Shown one piece after another: positions 61,470-64,000 of a DNA stretch of 64,000 bases (the first letter of the stretch is position 1; every line of letters starts with the position of its first letter). Where the stretch lies: contig NZ_BBYR01000039.1 of assembly GCF_001293525.1 (NCBI RefSeq), positions 62,001 through 126,000 of the forward strand, given 5' to 3'. The stretch comes from Pseudideonella sakaiensis. Lineage in GTDB: Bacteria > Pseudomonadota > Gammaproteobacteria > Burkholderiales > Burkholderiaceae_C. The translations under genes and the position numbers were made by a program. Below the pieces are notes generated by a model that searched no databases, was not told the origin of the DNA, and saw only the letters and a program-made list of their open reading frames with translations.

Positions 61470-63061
61470 GCGGCGCCTCCCGGCGCCGCTGCGCCGCGCG
61501 GCGGCGCCCCGTCGAGGCCGAGCTCCGCCATCAGCTCGCCGACGCGGCGGTCGACGGCCTCGTCCATCGCGATCGTGCGGCCCCATTCGCGGTCGGTCTC
61601 GCCCGGCCACTTGTTCGTCGCGTCCAGGCCCATCTTGCCGCCCAGGCCGCTGACCGGCGACGCGAAGTCGAGGTAGTCGATCGGGGTGTGGTCCACCAGC
61701 GTGGTGTCGCGCACCGGGTCCATCCGGGTCGTGATCGCCCACACCACCTCCTGCCCGTTGCGCACGTCGATGTCCTCGTCGACGACGACGATGAACTTGG
61801 TGTACATGAACTGGCGCAGGAAGCTCCAGAGCCCGAACATCAGCCGCTTCGCGTGCCCCGGGTAGGCCTTGCGCATGCGGATCAGCGCGAGGCGGTAGCT
61901 GCAGCCCTCGGGCGGCAGGTAGAAGTCGACGATCTCCGGAAACTGCTTCTGCAGGATCGGCACGAATACTTCGTTCAGCGCGACGCCGAGCACCGCCGGC
62001 TCGTCCGGCGGCTTGCCGGTGTAGGTCGAGTGGTAGATCGGCGCGTCGCGGTGGGTCAGGCGGTCCAGTTCGAAGACGGGGAACCAGTCCTGTTCGTTGT
62101 AGTAGCCGGTGTGGTCGCCGAACGGGCCCTCGAGCGCATGCAGGTAGCCGCCGCGCTCCTTCAGCGGCACGCCGTGCGCGCTGCGGCCCTCGAAGCCGGG
62201 CGCGGCCGGCGGGATGTGGCCCTCGAGCACGAACTCGGCGCTCGCCGGCACCTGCAGCGCGAGGCCCGCGTCGCCCACCTCGGTGTCGACGACCTCGGTG
62301 CGGCTGCCGCGCAGCAGGCCCGCGAACTGGTACTCCGACAGGGTGTCCGGCACCGGCGTGACCGCGCCCAGGATGGTCGCCGGGTCCGCGCCCAGCGCCA
62401 CCGCGATCGGGAACGGACGGCCCGGCCTGGCCAGCGCGAACTCGCGGAAATCGAGCGCGCCGCCCCGGTGCGCGAGCCAGCGCATGATGACCTGGCGCGG
62501 CCCGATCACCTGCTGGCGGTAGATGCCCAGGTTCTGGCGCCGGCGCGCCTGCGGTCCGCCCTGCGGCCCGCGCGTGACCACCAGCCCCCAGGTGATCAGC
62601 GGGCCGGCGTCGCCGGGCCAGCAGGTCTGCACCGGCAGCGTGCCGAGGTCGATCGCACCACCGCTGAGCACCACCTCCTGGCAGGGGGCGCGGCGCACCG
62701 CGGCGGGCTTCATGTCCCACAGCGCCTTCGCCATCTGCAGCAGCTGGCCGGCGTCCTTCAGGCCACGCGGCGGCTGCGGCTCCTTCAAGTTCGCCAGCAC
62801 CTGGCCGATATCGCGCAGGGCCGTCGTGTCCTGCGCGCCCATGCCCAGCGCGACGCGCTGCGGCGTGCCGAACAGGTTGGCGAGCACCGGGAATTTGTAA
62901 CCGCTCGCGTCTTCGAACAGCAGCGCGGGGCCGCCCCGTCGCAGCACGCGGTCGGCGAGCGCTGTCATCTCCAGCCGCGGGGACACAGGGCTGGCGACCC
63001 GGCGGAGCTCGCCGCGGGCCTCGAGTTCGGCGATGAAATCCCGCAGATCCCGGTACTTCAT
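61466..63061 (-). CDS. ubiD: 4-hydroxy-3-polyprenylbenzoate decarboxylase UbiD
   Basis: Prenyl-FMN-dependent decarboxylase of ubiquinone synthesis, 531 aa. Characteristic segments are [60 protein letters not shown] and [21 protein letters not shown]. The C-terminus adds a short Ala/Gly/Pro tail after [10 protein letters not shown]. Full length. The GNAT gene overlaps its stop. Confidence 0.96.
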   Translation of the reverse strand: MKYRDLRDFIAELEARGELRRVASPVSPRLEMTALADRVLRRGGPALLFEDASGYKFPVLANLFGTPQRVALGMGAQDTTALRDIGQVLANLKEPQPPRGLKDAGQLLQMAKALWDMKPAAVRRAPCQEVVLSGGAIDLGTLPVQTCWPGDAGPLITWGLVVTRGPQGGPQARRRQNLGIYRQQVIGPRQVIMRWLAHRGGALDFREFALARPGRPFPIAVALGADPATILGAVTPVPDTLSEYQFAGLLRGSRTEVVDTEVGDAGLALQVPASAEFVLEGHIPPAAPGFEGRSAHGVPLKERGGYLHALEGPFGDHTGYYNEQDWFPVFELDRLTHRDAPIYHSTYTGKPPDEPAVLGVALNEVFVPILQKQFPEIVDFYLPPEGCSYRLALIRMRKAYPGHAKRLMFGLWSFLRQFMYTKFIVVVDEDIDVRNGQEVVWAITTRMDPVRDTTLVDHTPIDYLDFASPVSGLGGKMGLDATNKWPGETDREWGRTIAMDEAVDRRVGELMAELGLDGAPPRGAAAPGGAA

Positions 63062-63094
63062 GCCTGAAAGTCGTAAAGGGACATTTTGTTATTC

Positions 63095-63124
63095 TTGACG
63101 CATTGAAGAAGCGCTTCCTAGAAT
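63095..63124 (+). promoter_or_regulatory. Candidate sigma70 promoter of the SLT transglycosylase gene
   Basis: TTGACG (63095-63100) and TAGAAT (63119-63124) are spaced by 18 bp. A perfect palindrome GAAGCGCTTC (63108-63117) sits in the spacer and may be an operator. It predicts a 5' leader of about 200 nt, in which I see no other element. Confidence 0.45.
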
Positions 63125-63329
63125 TCCGATCCTGCTTGAAACCCTAGGGAAAACCCGCAGCCTCCAGGACCGGCGCGGGCAGGGAGCGCACCCTCGCCCC
63201 GGCACCTCTGCCGGCGCGTGCCGGCGGTGCGCCAATCTTCCCGATCCGGCGGTGCGCGGATTATCCGGCGCGCCTTGTGCCCTCGGCGGGAGACCCGCAG
63301 CCCGCGCCACGCGGACGACAGGGAGAAAC

Positions 63330-64000
63330 ATGAGTGTGATGCGAGAGGTCGGGACGCGCCTGCGCCGACTGAAGGACGCTGCCGCGCGGTCGGCAACGGT
63401 GTTCGTGAAGGACGTGGGCCACGGCCTGCTGGAGGTGAGCCACAACACGCTGGCGCTGCTGGGCCTGGTGCTGGTGTCGCTGCTGCTGTTCGGCGCCACG
63501 CGCGCCGACCTGCGGCACCAGGTCGAGGCCAAGGTCTTCGGCTGGTTGCAGGCGCGCCACGAGGCGCGCCAGGACCCGAGCGTGCTGGTGGCCGCCCAGC
63601 TCAGCGAGCCGGAAGCCATCCTGCGCACGACGGCGGTCGATCCGCGGCAGCTGACGCGGGCGCAGGCTGCCCTCGCGAACTGGCTGTCGCGCCGCTACCG
63701 GGTGGCGCCGGAGCCGATCGGCCGGCTCGTCAAGGAGGCCTGGTACGTCGGCGAGCGCGTCGGGCTGGACCCGACGCTGATCCTCGCGATCATGGCCGTC
63801 GAATCCAGCTTCAACCCGTTCGCGCAGAGCGCGGTGGGTGCGCAGGGCCTGATGCAGGTGATGACCCGCGTGCACGACGACAAGTACGAGGCCTTCGGCG
63901 GCACGCTGGCGGCCTTCGATCCGGTGACCAACCTGCGTGTCGGCGTGCAGGTGCTGAAGGAGTGCATCGCGCGCGCCGGCAGCCTGGAGGCCGGCCTGCG
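63330..64000 (+). CDS. Membrane-anchored SLT-domain lytic transglycosylase, 3' end outside window
   Basis: The first 223 residues are visible and open to the window edge. A cytoplasmic N-terminus is followed by one membrane helix (LALLGLVLVSLLLFGA, about 45-60). A periplasmic linker leads to an SLT/GEWL-type catalytic domain with LILAIMAVESSFNPFAQSAV (Glu158) and GAQGLMQVMTRVHDDKY. GGGAG precedes the ATG by 5 bp. The uncleaved anchor type fits small SLT proteins of Burkholderiales. Confidence 0.88.
   Translation, partial: MSVMREVGTRLRRLKDAAARSATVFVKDVGHGLLEVSHNTLALLGLVLVSLLLFGATRADLRHQVEAKVFGWLQARHEARQDPSVLVAAQLSEPEAILRTTAVDPRQLTRAQAALANWLSRRYRVAPEPIGRLVKEAWYVGERVGLDPTLILAIMAVESSFNPFAQSAVGAQGLMQVMTRVHDDKYEAFGGTLAAFDPVTNLRVGVQVLKECIARAGSLEAGL

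Overview
The window is very GC-rich, densely coded chromosomal DNA. A red-type (form IC) RuBisCO operon, a complete System I cytochrome c maturation operon, bpt/aat, dnaE2, ubiD and the overall protein character point to a betaproteobacterium of the order Burkholderiales, probably a Rubrivivax/Leptothrix/Ideonella-like autotroph or mixotroph. The genus is an inference, because no rRNA is present.

Layout. 1-4581: alkylation repair (alkA 3' part, ogt), a DMT-family exporter, and the N-degron pair aat/bpt that overlaps by GTGA. 4785-9620: a PhoD-like phosphatase/alpha-beta hydrolase fusion, then a NarL-type response regulator and a sensor kinase with an apparent frameshift near its N-terminus. 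9741-16845: ccmABCDEFGHI, nine genes with overlapping or nearly overlapping ends. 16896-27499 (minus): a ten-gene Calvin-cycle operon cbbL-S-rpe-X-F-P-T-Z-A-Y, with divergent cbbR and a 132-bp control region holding two TNA-N7-TNA sites. 28742-36688 (minus): a CoA-thioester aromatic pathway resembling aerobic 2-aminobenzoate degradation (hybrid flavoprotein monooxygenase/reductase, MarR regulator, crotonase, acyl-CoA dehydrogenase, aryl-CoA ligase, Rid protein), with a good sigma70-like promoter upstream.

36863-41079 differs from its surroundings. It holds a small secreted four-cysteine protein, a hydrolase 3' remnant, an NfeR/YqjI-like PadR regulator with a DUF3861 gene, a tannase-like pseudogene carrying a 7-bp duplication, and an AbiEii-type toxin pseudogene whose antitoxin is intact. 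It ends at a tRNA-Val gene with its terminator. It reads as a decaying accessory segment. 41172-49529 returns to core functions: dnaQ, lgt, a LysR regulator, ilvD, an ABC exporter, an OmpA-type lipoprotein, thyA and a small lipoprotein.

49747-53128 is an error-prone polymerase gene (dnaE2) under a perfect LexA box, without imuA or imuB beside it. Between it and 53514 lies a run of strong hairpins that could be a small RNA. 53514-61469 groups a transmembrane Ser/Thr kinase with a HAMP domain and TG(S/T)H repeats, a polysaccharide deacetylase, TPR and LysM lipoproteins, an MltB-type lytic transglycosylase and a GNAT protein. This looks like a cell-envelope module. The window closes with ubiD (minus) and the 5' part of a membrane-anchored SLT transglycosylase (plus).
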